This document shows, piece after piece, positions 43,183 through 52,684 of a stretch of DNA of 64,000 bases (position 1 is the stretch's first letter; every line of letters begins with the position of its first letter). A program made the position numbers and the translations under genes. The notes under the pieces are model-generated. The model did not search any database and was not told the DNA's origin. It was given only the letters and a program-made list of their open reading frames with translations. This DNA comes from Lachnospiraceae bacterium (GTDB lineage Bacteria > Bacillota > Clostridia > Lachnospirales > Lachnospiraceae). The stretch covers positions 1 to 64,000 of the forward strand of contig JALERW010000085.1 in the NCBI GenBank assembly GCA_022763925.1, given 5' to 3'.

Positions 43183-44271
43183 CTAATAATCCAGTGTTTC
43201 CATGTATTTCATGTATTTTACCACCATCAGGGCGATCTTGAAGGTAATCGCATCCTCAAATACCCTCAGATCCAGACCCGTGCTCTTCTGCAGCTTATCC
43301 AGTCGGTAGACAAGCGTATTTCTGTGGATATAAAGCTGTCTCGACGTCTCGGAAACATTCAGGCTGTTCTCAAAAAATTTATTAATGGTCGTCAGGGTCT
43401 CCTCATCAAACTCATCCGGAGACTTCCCGTCAAAGATCTCTTTGATGAACATTTTACAGAGCGGAATCGGAAGCTGATAAATCAGACGGCCGATACCGAG
43501 GGAGCTGTATGCAATAATATCCCGGTCCTCAAAGAAAATCTTGCCGACATCCAGCGCCATCTTGGCCTCCTTGTAGGATCTGGAAACCTCCTTCAGCTCC
43601 GGAACAACCGTTCCGTAGGCGATATGGATATCCTCGTCCGTCTCACTCTTCAGAAGATTCAGGATCATGCGCGCCGTCTTATTAATCTCCGGATAGCCCT
43701 CTCCCGGTGCGATCTCCTTCACTACAATAATATTCTTCTCATCCACTGCTGTAACAAAGTCCTTGGATTTTCCTCCGAACATGCCCCGCACGCTCTCCAG
43801 TATGGTGCTGTCCTTCTCCCGGTTAATCTCCACGATAAAGACTACCCTGCGCACATCCGTCTCCACATGCAGCTTCTTGGCGCGGTTGTAAATATCTACC
43901 AGAAGCAGGTTGTCCAGCAGCAGGTTCTTGATAAAATTATCCTTGTCAAACCGCTCCTTGTAGGCTACCAGAAGATTCTGAATCTGAAAGGCTGCAATTT
44001 TCCCTACCATATAGACATCATCATTGTCCCCGTTGGCAAGAAGAACATATTCCAGCTGCTGCTCATCAAACACCTTAAAAAACTGATGTCCCTGAATCAC
44101 CTGGCTGTCTGCCGGAGATTCCACAAATGCGAGGATTGCATTCTCATAATTCTCTGCTCCGGGTGCCGTAGCGGCCAGTACCTTTCCTTCTGTATCAACA
44201 ACACTCAAATCTATTCTGGTAATGTTTTTCAACCCGTCGATCGTCGTCTGAAGTATCTGATTTGATATCAT
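43183..44271 (-). CDS. PucR/CdaR-family transcriptional regulator
   Basis: 362 aa. The N-terminal half has a GAF/sugar-diacid-recognition-like domain beginning QILQTTIDGLKNITRIDLSVVD, and the C-terminus has the PucR helix-turn-helix NVSETSRQLYIHRNTLVYRLDKL. Such proteins bind sugar diacids, purine products or amino acids and control their catabolism. ATG at 44271 follows GAAGGAGAGACAGAT. Its targets are not evident; the neighbours are a TagA-like gene and ftsE. Confidence 0.87.
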   Translation of the reverse strand: MISNQILQTTIDGLKNITRIDLSVVDTEGKVLAATAPGAENYENAILAFVESPADSQVIQGHQFFKVFDEQQLEYVLLANGDNDDVYMVGKIAAFQIQNLLVAYKERFDKDNFIKNLLLDNLLLVDIYNRAKKLHVETDVRRVVFIVEINREKDSTILESVRGMFGGKSKDFVTAVDEKNIIVVKEIAPGEGYPEINKTARMILNLLKSETDEDIHIAYGTVVPELKEVSRSYKEAKMALDVGKIFFEDRDIIAYSSLGIGRLIYQLPIPLCKMFIKEIFDGKSPDEFDEETLTTINKFFENSLNVSETSRQLYIHRNTLVYRLDKLQKSTGLDLRVFEDAITFKIALMVVKYMKYMETLDY

Positions 44272-44337
44272 ATCTGTCTCTCCTTCTCTCCTATTATATA
44301 CAACATTCACAATTCAGGCATTCTCATTTTGGTCAAA

Positions 44338-44366
44338 ATAGTAATACACATTCTATATTAATGCAA
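44338..44366 (-). promoter_or_regulatory. Promoter of the PucR-like gene
   Basis: On the minus strand TTGCAT (44361-44366) and TACTAT (44338-44343) are 17 bases apart, downstream of the terminator of the TagA-like gene. Confidence 0.45.
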
Positions 44367-44374
44367 TTATACAT

Positions 44375-44415
44375 AAAAAGAAAGAGGAAATGCAACTTTT
44401 TTTATGCATTTCCTC
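44375..44415 (-). terminator. Terminator of the TagA-like gene
   Basis: On the minus strand GAGGAAATGCA and TGCATTTCCTC are perfect arms around an A-rich loop, followed by TTTCTTTTT. Confidence 0.88.
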
Positions 44416-44428
44416 AATATTTTTTTAA

Positions 44429-45145
44429 TCATTCTTTGCTTTCACCGGATTCTTCCTCTTCCTGCTCCAGTGCCTCCTCCTGCATGCTGTTATACATCTG
44501 AACCCTGCGGTTAAATACCGTTTTACCAATCAGCCTGGAAAGCCAGCTGTCACCGCCTGCCCTGATATAACTGTCCACCGGAGGAAGGGCAAACCAGACC
44601 TTCACTCCCAGCTTCTTTCTCTGACTGAAAATGAACAGCTCCTGATCCGGCTGAGTCATGGAAGAGATCACCACATCCGGAAGAATTCCGTTAATCTCAT
44701 TGACAATAGCCTCCGGTTCTCCGGGCGAACGCTGTGCCGCATAGGTTCCGGCAATGATCAGATCCGGGCATTCCTCCAGAAGGCACTCCTTCAGAACCAC
44801 CGTCTCCTCTTCTGTCTGTGCAAGCAGGAAGCAGCTCTTCTTCTCCCTTGCCACATCGGAAATAAAAAGATTCCATATCTGACGGTCATCTGCCTTCTTC
44901 AGGAGACGTTCCTCCACAATCCCGGCAGCCGTAAATATATCCTTATCAACCACCACATGAAGGTCCATATCTTCCAGGATCTCCCTGTATTTCGGATGTT
45001 CCCCCGCATATACAAGCATTTCCTTCGTCACAACACACAGCGTATTCAGAACATCATTGTTCAGATATTCTTCTGTCAGCGCTTCTGCATCTTCCGTGGA
45101 AACATACTTCAGCTCAACCCCCAGAACAGAGATGGTTTCTTTCAT
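44429..45145 (-). CDS. Divergent WecG/TagA/CpsF-like (GT26) protein
   Basis: 238 aa. The order of segments matches the GT26 family: LCVVTKEMLVYA in place of the usual TPN start, VVVDKDIFTAAG where DG is normally found, GTYAAQRSPGEPEAIVNEING, and SMTQPDQELFI, which keeps the QE pair of the family. Family enzymes add N-acetylmannosamine to lipid-linked GlcNAc. The altered Asp motif and a very acidic C-terminal tail (EEALEQEEEESG) make catalysis uncertain. Start at 45145 behind GAAGGTG. It is monocistronic. Confidence 0.6.
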   Translation of the reverse strand: MKETISVLGVELKYVSTEDAEALTEEYLNNDVLNTLCVVTKEMLVYAGEHPKYREILEDMDLHVVVDKDIFTAAGIVEERLLKKADDRQIWNLFISDVAREKKSCFLLAQTEEETVVLKECLLEECPDLIIAGTYAAQRSPGEPEAIVNEINGILPDVVISSMTQPDQELFIFSQRKKLGVKVWFALPPVDSYIRAGGDSWLSRLIGKTVFNRRVQMYNSMQEEALEQEEEESGESKE

Positions 45146-45297
45146 ATTGCTATCACCTTCATTTCTATCACAGTATATCAACTATCCGCCGATTTGTCCA
45201 GTTTCAATTACGAATCCGCTCTTTGAGCTTTGACCGTCATATTTTTTCTTCCGGCCTCATACATATGGTAGAAAGGAAACCAGAGGAGGTACCCGTT

Positions 45298-45762
45298 ATG
45301 AGTTCAAAGACAAAAATTATCGTTCTTCATAAAAAGGAAGTTCTGTACACCGCCATCTTTGCAGTCTTCGGGATTATCATCCTGTTTCTTCTGTTTTTCA
45401 TGTTTTCCTCAGGGCGAAAGCAAAAGAACCATTCGCTTCCTGCCATGAAATATGTGGCGGGTGTCTACTCCTCCCAGATAAAACTGGGAGAACAGACCGT
45501 AAACGTGGAAGTGACCGTAGATGATAATCATATCAATTCCATCACTCTGACCAATCTGAGCGATACGGTCTCCGCCATGTATCCGCTGATACAGCCATCT
45601 CTCGAAGAGCTGCGTGACCAGATCCTGGAAACCCAGTCACTGGAAAACATCACCTGTCCGGCTGACAGCCAGTACACCTCCATGCTTCTTCTTGATGCTA
45701 TTGAGGATGCCCTTAAAAAAGCATCGCCCGGGAATGATAATTCCCCGGGCGCATCATACTAA
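45298..45762 (+). CDS. Conserved hypothetical protein with a signal anchor, FMN-binding-domain-like
   Basis: 154 aa. One membrane helix at about 17-38 anchors an outer domain of about 100 aa that begins AGVYSSQIKLGEQTVNVEVTVDDNHI and ends YTSMLLLDAIEDALKKA. The layout resembles the small FMN_bind fold, but no flavin-attachment Thr motif (SGAT/S) can be seen, so function stays open. ATG follows GAGGAGG. Its stop codon overlaps that of the convergent nadE, and nadE's terminator is written inside its last 15 codons. Confidence 0.65.
   Translation: MSSKTKIIVLHKKEVLYTAIFAVFGIIILFLLFFMFSSGRKQKNHSLPAMKYVAGVYSSQIKLGEQTVNVEVTVDDNHINSITLTNLSDTVSAMYPLIQPSLEELRDQILETQSLENITCPADSQYTSMLLLDAIEDALKKASPGNDNSPGASY
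45715..45754 (-). terminator. nadE terminator embedded in the convergent coding sequence
   Basis: On the minus strand CGCCCGGGGAAT pairs with ATTCCCGGGCG and is followed by GATGC-TTTTTT. The whole element lies inside the 3' end of the convergent hypothetical gene, encoding its KKASPGNDNSPG tail. Confidence 0.85.
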
Positions 45763-47672
45763 AGTGCCTCCACCTCCTGAAGCCAGATTCCGGCACAGGC
45801 ATCACTGGGCATTCGAAGATCTCCCCTCGGAGATACCGCTACAGAACCGACCTTTGGCCCGTCCGGCAGACAGGAACGCTTAAACTGCTGTGCAAAAAAT
45901 CTGCGATAAAACACCTTCATCCACTTCAAAATCACCTCGTCCGCATATATGCCCTCAAATGCCAGTCTGGCCAGGCGATATACCTTGGAGGGTTCAAATC
46001 CCAGACGCAGGATATAATACAGGCAAAAATCATGAAGCTCATAAGGCCCCACAATATCCTCTGTCTTCTGCGAAATCACTCCATCCTCAGGAGGAAGCAG
46101 CTCCGGGCTTACGGGTGTATCCAGAATATCCAGCAACACTGCGCGAAGCGACGTATCCTCACAGGTATCCGCATAATATCTCACCAGATGACGAACCAGC
46201 GTCTTCGGTACCGAGGCATTTACTCCGTACATGGACATATGGTCACCGTTGTAGGTTGCCCAGCCCAGAGCCAGCTCGGACATGTCTCCGGTTCCGATCA
46301 CAAGGCCTGCGTTCTTATTGGCAATATCCATCAATACCTGGGTCCGCTCTCTCGCCTGCCCGTTCTCGTATGTCACATCATGAACCTCCATATCCTGGCC
46401 GATATCACGGAAATGAAGGGTCACAGCCTCCCGGATATCCACTTCCAAAAGACAGGCTCCCAGCTTTTTCGTCAGCTCGCAGGCATTGGTATACGTCCGG
46501 TCTGTTGTGCCAAACCCTGGCATGGTCACCGCCGTAATGCAGGAGGACGGAAGTCCCAGAAGAGAAAAGGCCTTTGCTGTAACCAGAAGGGCCAGTGTGG
46601 AATCCAGACCTCCGGAAATGCCGATGACCGCGCTCCGGCAGCCGGTATGAGCAAGGCGTTTTTTCAGTCCCATCGCCTGAATCATAAAAATTTCCTCACA
46701 CCGCTTCTGTCGGTCTGCCGCACCTGCCGGAACAAAGGGCGCCGGGTCGATCCGACGGGTCAGCCTGGTTTCCTTAAGCTTCAGGGAAAACGAAAGCTTC
46801 ACATAACTGCTGTCATCCGCACGTTCAAAGGTGGTCATCCGACGGCGTTCCCCATTCAGCCGATTGACATCCAGGTCTGCACAGGTCACTTCATTGCAGA
46901 ACCGTCCGGACTGAGCCAGAAGCGTTCCGTTTTCTGAGATGAGATTATGCCCTGCAAACACCAGGTCCGTGGACGATTCCCCTTCCCCCGCGCTGGCATA
47001 TATATAGCCGCACAGAAGCTTTGCAGACTGGCTGTTTACCAGCATTCTGCGGTATTCATCCTTTCCGGTGGTCTCATCACTGGCAGAAAGGTTCACCATC
47101 ACCGTCGCCCCGGCCAGCGCATGGCGAAGGCTAGGAGATACCGGGGCCCACAGATCCTCACAGATCTCCGTTCCGATCACCAGGTTCGGCTGCTGCTCAC
47201 AGATGAAAAGAATATCTGTTCCGAACCAGGCTTCTTTGCCTTCCATCCAGCAGATCTTTTCGGCCTGCCGCGGCCCTCTGGCAAAATGTCTTGCCTCATA
47301 GAATTCCGAATAATTCGGTATAAAGGTTTTGGGAATAAATGCAAGGACCTCGCCTCCGGCCAGCACAGCCGCCACATTATACAGCATACCCCGTACCTCC
47401 AGCGGAAGTCCGACAAATGCGATCACATCTCTGCCCGCCGTATGCCTGGCAATTTTCAAAAGCTCCTCCCTTGCCCGGCGAAGCAGCAGCTCCTGCAAAA
47501 ACAGATCACTGCAGGTATAACCGGTCAGGCAAAGCTCCGGGAACACCACCACCTGAGCTCCCCGGTCCATAGCCTCATCCATTCCTTTCCTGATCTGGTC
47601 CGAATTAAATTCCACATCGGCAACCTTAATATCCGGTGTCACTGCTGCCGCCTTTATGAATCCGTGTTTCAT
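45759..47672 (-). CDS. nadE: Glutamine-dependent NAD+ synthetase
   Basis: 637 aa. The N-terminal nitrilase-type glutaminase has catalytic Glu in VFPELCLTG, a Lys in the PKTFIPNYSEFYE segment and nucleophile Cys in TEICEDLW; the C-terminal synthetase has the ATP motif GISGGLDST. It converts deamido-NAD+ to NAD+ using glutamine nitrogen, in line with the window's two glutamine synthetases. Start behind GGAGGAACGGGT. The gene lies 35 bases after hslO. Confidence 0.93.
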   Translation of the reverse strand: MKHGFIKAAAVTPDIKVADVEFNSDQIRKGMDEAMDRGAQVVVFPELCLTGYTCSDLFLQELLLRRAREELLKIARHTAGRDVIAFVGLPLEVRGMLYNVAAVLAGGEVLAFIPKTFIPNYSEFYEARHFARGPRQAEKICWMEGKEAWFGTDILFICEQQPNLVIGTEICEDLWAPVSPSLRHALAGATVMVNLSASDETTGKDEYRRMLVNSQSAKLLCGYIYASAGEGESSTDLVFAGHNLISENGTLLAQSGRFCNEVTCADLDVNRLNGERRRMTTFERADDSSYVKLSFSLKLKETRLTRRIDPAPFVPAGAADRQKRCEEIFMIQAMGLKKRLAHTGCRSAVIGISGGLDSTLALLVTAKAFSLLGLPSSCITAVTMPGFGTTDRTYTNACELTKKLGACLLEVDIREAVTLHFRDIGQDMEVHDVTYENGQARERTQVLMDIANKNAGLVIGTGDMSELALGWATYNGDHMSMYGVNASVPKTLVRHLVRYYADTCEDTSLRAVLLDILDTPVSPELLPPEDGVISQKTEDIVGPYELHDFCLYYILRLGFEPSKVYRLARLAFEGIYADEVILKWMKVFYRRFFAQQFKRSCLPDGPKVGSVAVSPRGDLRMPSDACAGIWLQEVEAL

Positions 47673-47707
47673 ACCCGTTCCTCCATACAGCCGTTCCTCT
47701 GTTTCGG

Positions 47708-48583
47708 CTATTTTCTCTTTAAAATTGCCTTCAGTTCTTCCACACTGAACGTATAATTCTTATTGCAGAAATGACAGTTGACTTCTATATCCTTGCCGTC
47801 TTCGATCATTTCCTCCAAATCCTTCCTTCCGATGCTGGCGATCACCTTCTCGATCCGCGCCTTCGAACAATTACAGAAAAATCTTGTCGGCAGGGTATCT
47901 GTGATCTCCAGTCCGAATTCTCCCAGAAGACTTTCCAGTATTTCCTCCGGCCCCATTTCTGCATCCAGAAGGGCAGTTACCGATGTCATACCGGACAGCT
48001 TCTCCTCCAGCTTTGTAATGATCTCATCCGAGGTAAATGGCATGAGCTGAATAATAAAACCCCCGGCCCTTCTCACCGTATTATCCCGGTTCATCAGCAC
48101 GCCCAGTCCCACAGAAGAAGGTACCTGCTCCGAGGTGGCAAAGTAATAGGTAAGATCCTCCGCGATCTCACTGGTCTGAAGCGCCGTCTGTCCCACATAG
48201 GGTTCCTTAAGGCCCATATCCCGGATCACGTTCAGGATGCCAACGCCAACTGCTCCGGCCACATCCAGCTTTCCCTTTTCATTGGGAGGGAGCATGACAT
48301 CCGGATTATTTACATATCCCTTCACATTTCCGGCGGCATCTGCTGTCACGGTAATTCCTCCGATAGGACCTCCGGAACGGATCTGCAGTGTCAGAAGATC
48401 GTCCTCTCCCTTCTGCATTGCTCCCATCATGGCGCCGGCCGTCAGAAGGCGGCCCAAAGCGGCCGTGGCAACCGGACTTGTATTATGCGCACTTCTGGCG
48501 TATTCCACCAGATCTCTTGTCGTCGCGGCAAACGCCCGGATCTGACTGTCCGCGGCCGTTGCCCTTATAATATAATCAGACAT
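47708..48583 (-). CDS. hslO: Redox-regulated chaperone Hsp33
   Basis: 291 aa. The N-terminal substrate-binding domain is followed by the C-terminal redox switch, C-x-C (FFCNCSKAR) and C-x-x-C (CHFCNKNY), which hold zinc when reduced. It binds unfolded proteins under oxidative stress. ATG at 48583 follows AAAGGAAAAGAAC and overlaps the end of the methyltransferase gene by 8 bases. Confidence 0.92.
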   Translation of the reverse strand: MSDYIIRATAADSQIRAFAATTRDLVEYARSAHNTSPVATAALGRLLTAGAMMGAMQKGEDDLLTLQIRSGGPIGGITVTADAAGNVKGYVNNPDVMLPPNEKGKLDVAGAVGVGILNVIRDMGLKEPYVGQTALQTSEIAEDLTYYFATSEQVPSSVGLGVLMNRDNTVRRAGGFIIQLMPFTSDEIITKLEEKLSGMTSVTALLDAEMGPEEILESLLGEFGLEITDTLPTRFFCNCSKARIEKVIASIGRKDLEEMIEDGKDIEVNCHFCNKNYTFSVEELKAILKRK

Positions 48584-49337
48584 GTTCTTTTCCTTTCTCT
48601 CTGGCAAGCACATAGATCCGCTCACTGTCCTCTCTGGGCGGTTCTCTGGTAAATGCATCATAGGCTGCAAGGAATTCCAGCCCGGCCTTTTCCATACAGT
48701 CTTTTATTGTTTTCAGGCTGTAGGCCTTCTGATAATGTGTCTCGGTATACTTTCGATAGCAGTTCTCTTTTTCCCGGATAAAGATGGAAAGCGTGTATTC
48801 GTTGAGCTTTTCTTCCTCATCATAATAATTATCCCAGATAAAGCTCTCCTCCTCCCGGTCCTCCGCAATGGTTGCCTCACCCAGGAGCTCCCTGTATTTA
48901 TATTCGGTATTCAGATCAAAAATAAAAATTCCGCCGGGATCCAGATAATTATTTACCAGCCGGAAGGTTTCTGTAAGATCCTGCTCCTCTAAAAGATAGT
49001 TGACACAATCACAGACGCTCACCACAGCCCGGACCGTTCCGTACAGCTCGAAGCTTCTCATATCCTGAAGCAGATAAAGGATGTCATGCCCCGATGCATC
49101 GCGTTTTTCCAGGGCAATCTCCAGCATATCCTCCGAAAGGTCCACTCCGATCATATCATATCCGTACCCGGAAAGCACCTCCGTCATACTGCCGGTTCCG
49201 CATCCCAGATCCAGCACCAGTCCGTCCGAAATCCCGTATTCCCTCAGCAGGCTTACAATATATGCTCCCCACTCTTCATAAGGAATATTATCCATAAACG
49301 TATCATAGACCTGCGCAAAGCTTGTATAGGCTTCCAT
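48576..49337 (-). CDS. Class I SAM-dependent methyltransferase
   Basis: 253 aa. Motif I VLDLGCGTGSM near 40-50 and the acidic end of strand 2 (IGVDLSEDML) form the SAM pocket. The rest matches small-molecule methyltransferases of the YqeM-like group, but the substrate is not known. It is translationally coupled to hslO. Confidence 0.8.
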   Translation of the reverse strand: MEAYTSFAQVYDTFMDNIPYEEWGAYIVSLLREYGISDGLVLDLGCGTGSMTEVLSGYGYDMIGVDLSEDMLEIALEKRDASGHDILYLLQDMRSFELYGTVRAVVSVCDCVNYLLEEQDLTETFRLVNNYLDPGGIFIFDLNTEYKYRELLGEATIAEDREEESFIWDNYYDEEEKLNEYTLSIFIREKENCYRKYTETHYQKAYSLKTIKDCMEKAGLEFLAAYDAFTREPPREDSERIYVLAREKGKEHV

Positions 49338-49376
49338 GTTCCGTTCCCGCCTTTCCTGACCCTCCCGCTGCCATTT

Positions 49377-50438
49377 TTACCGGTTCTTCAGATAATCCGA
49401 AAGAAAGGCAAACAGCGCTTCCATCTCTTCTCCGGTACCTATGGTGATTCTCAGATAATTGTCAATACGGTCCGCTCTGAAATAACGCACAAAAATATCT
49501 TCCTTTTTCAGCGCTTCAAAAAGCTCTGCCGCAGGCACTGCAGGATGCGTAACAAAAAGGAAATTGGCACTGGAATCCGTCATCTCAAAGCCCAGCTTTT
49601 TAAGAACCTCCTGAGCATACTCCCTGGTTTCCACAATTTTCCCCACCGTTTCCCTGAAATACGCCTCGTCCTTCACAGCTTCCACACCACATACCAGGGA
49701 GGGGGTGTTCATGGTGTACGAATTATAGGAATATTTCACGTCATTCATGCTGCGGATCAGAAGCGGACTTCCGATGGCATAGCCGATCCGCATACCTGCC
49801 ATGGACCGGGATTTGGAAAATGTCTGCACGATCAGAAGATTTTCATATTTTTCCAGCAGCGGCAGCGCGGACTCTGCCCCAAAATCCACATAGGCCTCAT
49901 CCACAATGACAATCACATCCGGATTATGCACAAGAATATCCTCTATAAAAGACAGCGGCTCCGCAATCGCCGTGGGCGCATTGGGATTCGGGAATACGAT
50001 TCCTCCGTTTTCCCGATAGTAATCTTCCTTCCGGATCCGGAACTGCTCATCCAGCGCCGGCCGCTCAAAGGGAATGTGAAGAAGCTCTGCCCATACCGGA
50101 TAAAAGGAGTAGGTCACATCCGGAAACAGGATCGGCTTATCGGAATTAAAAAAGGTCATAAACGCCATAGCCAGCACATCATCCGAGCCGACTCCCACAA
50201 ACACCTGATCCTTTCCTACCTTATAATAATCCGCCAGAGCATCCACCAGTATCTGACAGGTGGGATCCGGATACAGACGCAGCCGGTCTCCTCCCAGTTC
50301 CCCAAGAGCCTTAGCCACCTTTGGGGCCGGTGGATAGGGATTTTCGTTTGTGTTAAGTTTTATCATTTTCTCTCTTTTGGGCTGCTCTCCGGGAACATAC
50401 GGCACTACTTTTCTGATATTTGCCTCAAACGGTTTCAT
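49377..50438 (-). CDS. hisC: Histidinol-phosphate aminotransferase
   Basis: 353 aa. PLP lysine in TFSKSRSMAGMRIGYAIG, the NENPYPPAPKV start segment, the PNAPTA cofactor loop and the C-terminal RTD-like FRADRIDNYLRITIG block are all typical of HisC. It converts imidazole-acetol phosphate to histidinol phosphate. No other histidine gene is nearby; related HisC-like enzymes also act on aromatic amino acids. Start behind GAGGAGCGACT. Confidence 0.85.
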   Translation of the reverse strand: MKPFEANIRKVVPYVPGEQPKREKMIKLNTNENPYPPAPKVAKALGELGGDRLRLYPDPTCQILVDALADYYKVGKDQVFVGVGSDDVLAMAFMTFFNSDKPILFPDVTYSFYPVWAELLHIPFERPALDEQFRIRKEDYYRENGGIVFPNPNAPTAIAEPLSFIEDILVHNPDVIVIVDEAYVDFGAESALPLLEKYENLLIVQTFSKSRSMAGMRIGYAIGSPLLIRSMNDVKYSYNSYTMNTPSLVCGVEAVKDEAYFRETVGKIVETREYAQEVLKKLGFEMTDSSANFLFVTHPAVPAAELFEALKKEDIFVRYFRADRIDNYLRITIGTGEEMEALFAFLSDYLKNR

Positions 50439-50479
50439 AGTCGCTCCTCTTTTCTGATCGTTTCCTTCGTTCGTTTTCC

Positions 50480-51685
50480 TTATGCCTCCTGCGGCTTTAT
50501 CAGGCCGAATTCTCCGGCCAGTGCCTCAAAGCCCGGCATGGAATTCAAAATGGTCTCATAGCTTACACAATATGCGATGCGCACAAAGCCCGGACATGCA
50601 AAGGTCGTTCCGGGAACAACAAGAATATTATGCTTTTTGGCTGCATCACAGAAAATCTTCTCATCTGCGACCGGAGATTTCACAAACAGATAGAATGCTC
50701 CCTCCGGCTTAATGCAGGAAAAGCCCAGCTTCCTGAGCCCTCCGTAAAGAGCCTCCCGATTCCGGTCATAATATGCCACATCTGTCTTGGCATCCACACA
50801 TTTTGCCACAACCTTCTGAATCAGGGAAGGTGCATTTACAAAACCGAGAATCCGGTTAGCCACAGAAGCGGCTGCAATGATATCCTCCGCATCCGCAAGC
50901 TCATCCGGCATTACCAGATAGCCGATCCGCTCTCCCGGAAGAGACAGGGATTTGCTGTAGGAATAGCCAACGATCGTATTATCATAATATTTTGTCAGAT
51001 AAGGTACCTCTGCCCCATCATAGGCCAGCTCCCGGTAGGGCTCATCGGAGATCAGATAAATATCCGTTCCAAACTCCTTCTGCTTCCGGTTCAGGATCCC
51101 GGCCATGTCCCGGATCGTATCCTCTGAATAAATAACGCCGGTGGGATTATTCGGGGAATTGACGATCACTGCCTTTGTCCTGGGCGTCAGCTTTTCCTCG
51201 AATTCCTTAAGATTCGGCTGGAATGTCTCGGTATTGGGAGAAATCACCACGAGAACGCCGTCATAATTTCCTACATAGCTTCTGTATTCTCCGAAAAAAG
51301 GAGCAAACGCCACGACCTCATCTCCGGGATTCAAAAGCGTCTTCAAAATCACATTCAGGCCTCCGGCAGCGCCGACCGTCATCAGGATATTCTTCTGTCC
51401 GAAGCTCGTTCCGAATCTGCTGTTCAAAGACTGTGCAATGGTTTCTCTCACATCCTCATATCCGGAATTACTCATATAGCCATGAAGAGCAACGGGATCT
51501 TCATCCGTGATCAGTTCCATCACTGCCTGCTTTACCTCCTCCGGCGCAGCCACATTGGGATTGCCCAGACTGAAATCATACACCTGATCTGCTCCGTAAA
51601 TGGAAGCCAGGCGCTTTCCCTCCTCAAACATAGCCCGAATAACGGAACTGTTTGCCACATACCCCTTCATCTTCTCTGAAATCAT
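50480..51685 (-). CDS. Class I aminotransferase (aspartate/aromatic type)
   Basis: 401 aa. PLP lysine in GYSYSKSLSLPGERIGYL, cofactor loop NSPNNPTGV and the C-terminal carboxylate Arg in FVRIAYC. The gene overlaps the upstream DUF2156 gene by 4 bases. The substrate cannot be stated; the family annotation is usually aspartate aminotransferase. Start behind GGAGGAGAAACG. Confidence 0.85.
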   Translation of the reverse strand: MISEKMKGYVANSSVIRAMFEEGKRLASIYGADQVYDFSLGNPNVAAPEEVKQAVMELITDEDPVALHGYMSNSGYEDVRETIAQSLNSRFGTSFGQKNILMTVGAAGGLNVILKTLLNPGDEVVAFAPFFGEYRSYVGNYDGVLVVISPNTETFQPNLKEFEEKLTPRTKAVIVNSPNNPTGVIYSEDTIRDMAGILNRKQKEFGTDIYLISDEPYRELAYDGAEVPYLTKYYDNTIVGYSYSKSLSLPGERIGYLVMPDELADAEDIIAAASVANRILGFVNAPSLIQKVVAKCVDAKTDVAYYDRNREALYGGLRKLGFSCIKPEGAFYLFVKSPVADEKIFCDAAKKHNILVVPGTTFACPGFVRIAYCVSYETILNSMPGFEALAGEFGLIKPQEA

Positions 51686-52581
51686 CGTTTCTCCTCCTCT
51701 GTCACATAGCCCTTTTCCACTAAAAATTCCGGATGATAGGAAAGCTTTGCCTTTCTTAACCCTTCCGTTCCCACATCATCCTCCCGGTTCACATATTTAT
51801 ATTTTCCCGCCACTTCATGGCTGACAAACTGCTGATTGATCACCGTGTAGGCCCCCTCCACATCTGCCCGGGCTTTCTCAATGTGGACCACAAAGGTGTC
51901 ATCGCAGGCAGGCTCTCCTATGGTAAAGGCTACCACCTCTCCCCGAACCCGCAGCAAACCTCCGGTAAGCTTCAGCTCTTCAAACAACCTCAGAGAATTC
52001 AGCGCCACACACATCTCTGCATTCTTCTCCTCGTCCTCCTCACAGCCGTTTTCCCTTCTCCACAGCAGCGCCATCTGAAAGCATTCTTCCACATTATCTG
52101 CCGTGACCGACTCATAGCTCCAGTCCGGATACGTTTTAAAAAACCGGTTTACATGATTTTTCTTTCCGTGATACTTTTTTCCGGACAAATTTGCAAGTTT
52201 TTCTGCATCGTATACGTAGTCTGCATAATCTCTGTCATATTTTACCTGAAACCGCCCGGGAAACTGCTCCTCAAGTAATGCATACTGCTCCGGCGTCACA
52301 CAGTGAAACGCCAGTAAATTTCCTCTCTCACGTTCATATTCTGTCAGCACATCCACAACAGCTTTCAGGTTATTTCCGCCCATGGGAAATGCAAATACCT
52401 CCTCATCCAGAGACCTGACCACAAGCGTATCCCCAATCCGCGTATATCCTGTGGGATACTGTCTGGACCAGAGAAACAGATTTGCAAATGTCGTCTCTGA
52501 ACTTCTTGAATTCAATCTCTTAAGATAGGGAAGGAAAAGCTCCCGATCCTCCAGCCCTATCTTCTTAAACTCCAGCTCCAT
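51682..52581 (-). CDS. DUF2156 protein, lysyl-phosphatidylglycerol synthase C-terminal-like (GNAT fold)
   Basis: 299 aa. The two halves follow the double-GNAT layout of the MprF catalytic domain; YHGKKNHVNRFFKTYPDWSY (split across 136-156) and YVNREDDVGTEGLRKAKLSYHPE are the conserved blocks. No membrane flippase domain is attached, so it is a free cytoplasmic form of unknown substrate. Start behind AGAAGGATGG. Confidence 0.8.
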   Translation of the reverse strand: MELEFKKIGLEDRELFLPYLKRLNSRSSETTFANLFLWSRQYPTGYTRIGDTLVVRSLDEEVFAFPMGGNNLKAVVDVLTEYERERGNLLAFHCVTPEQYALLEEQFPGRFQVKYDRDYADYVYDAEKLANLSGKKYHGKKNHVNRFFKTYPDWSYESVTADNVEECFQMALLWRRENGCEEDEEKNAEMCVALNSLRLFEELKLTGGLLRVRGEVVAFTIGEPACDDTFVVHIEKARADVEGAYTVINQQFVSHEVAGKYKYVNREDDVGTEGLRKAKLSYHPEFLVEKGYVTEEEKR

Positions 52582-52653
52582 TCTATACCATCCTTCTGAT
52601 TATCCTTTTAGGGCATCAGCTTATTATACTCCAAACCATTTTCTTTAGCAACC

Positions 52654-52684
52654 AAAAGAAACGCCAGAGCTTACGCTCCGGCGT
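52654..52684 (-). terminator. Terminator overlapping the stop codon of vanZ-like gene
   Basis: On the minus strand CGCCGGAGC and GCTCTGGCG pair around the stop codon TAA and run into TTTCTTTT. Confidence 0.85.

Noticed and set aside
49377..51685. Histidine biosynthesis operon
   Set aside because: Only hisC is present; neighbours are a methyltransferase, Hsp33, another aminotransferase and DUF2156.
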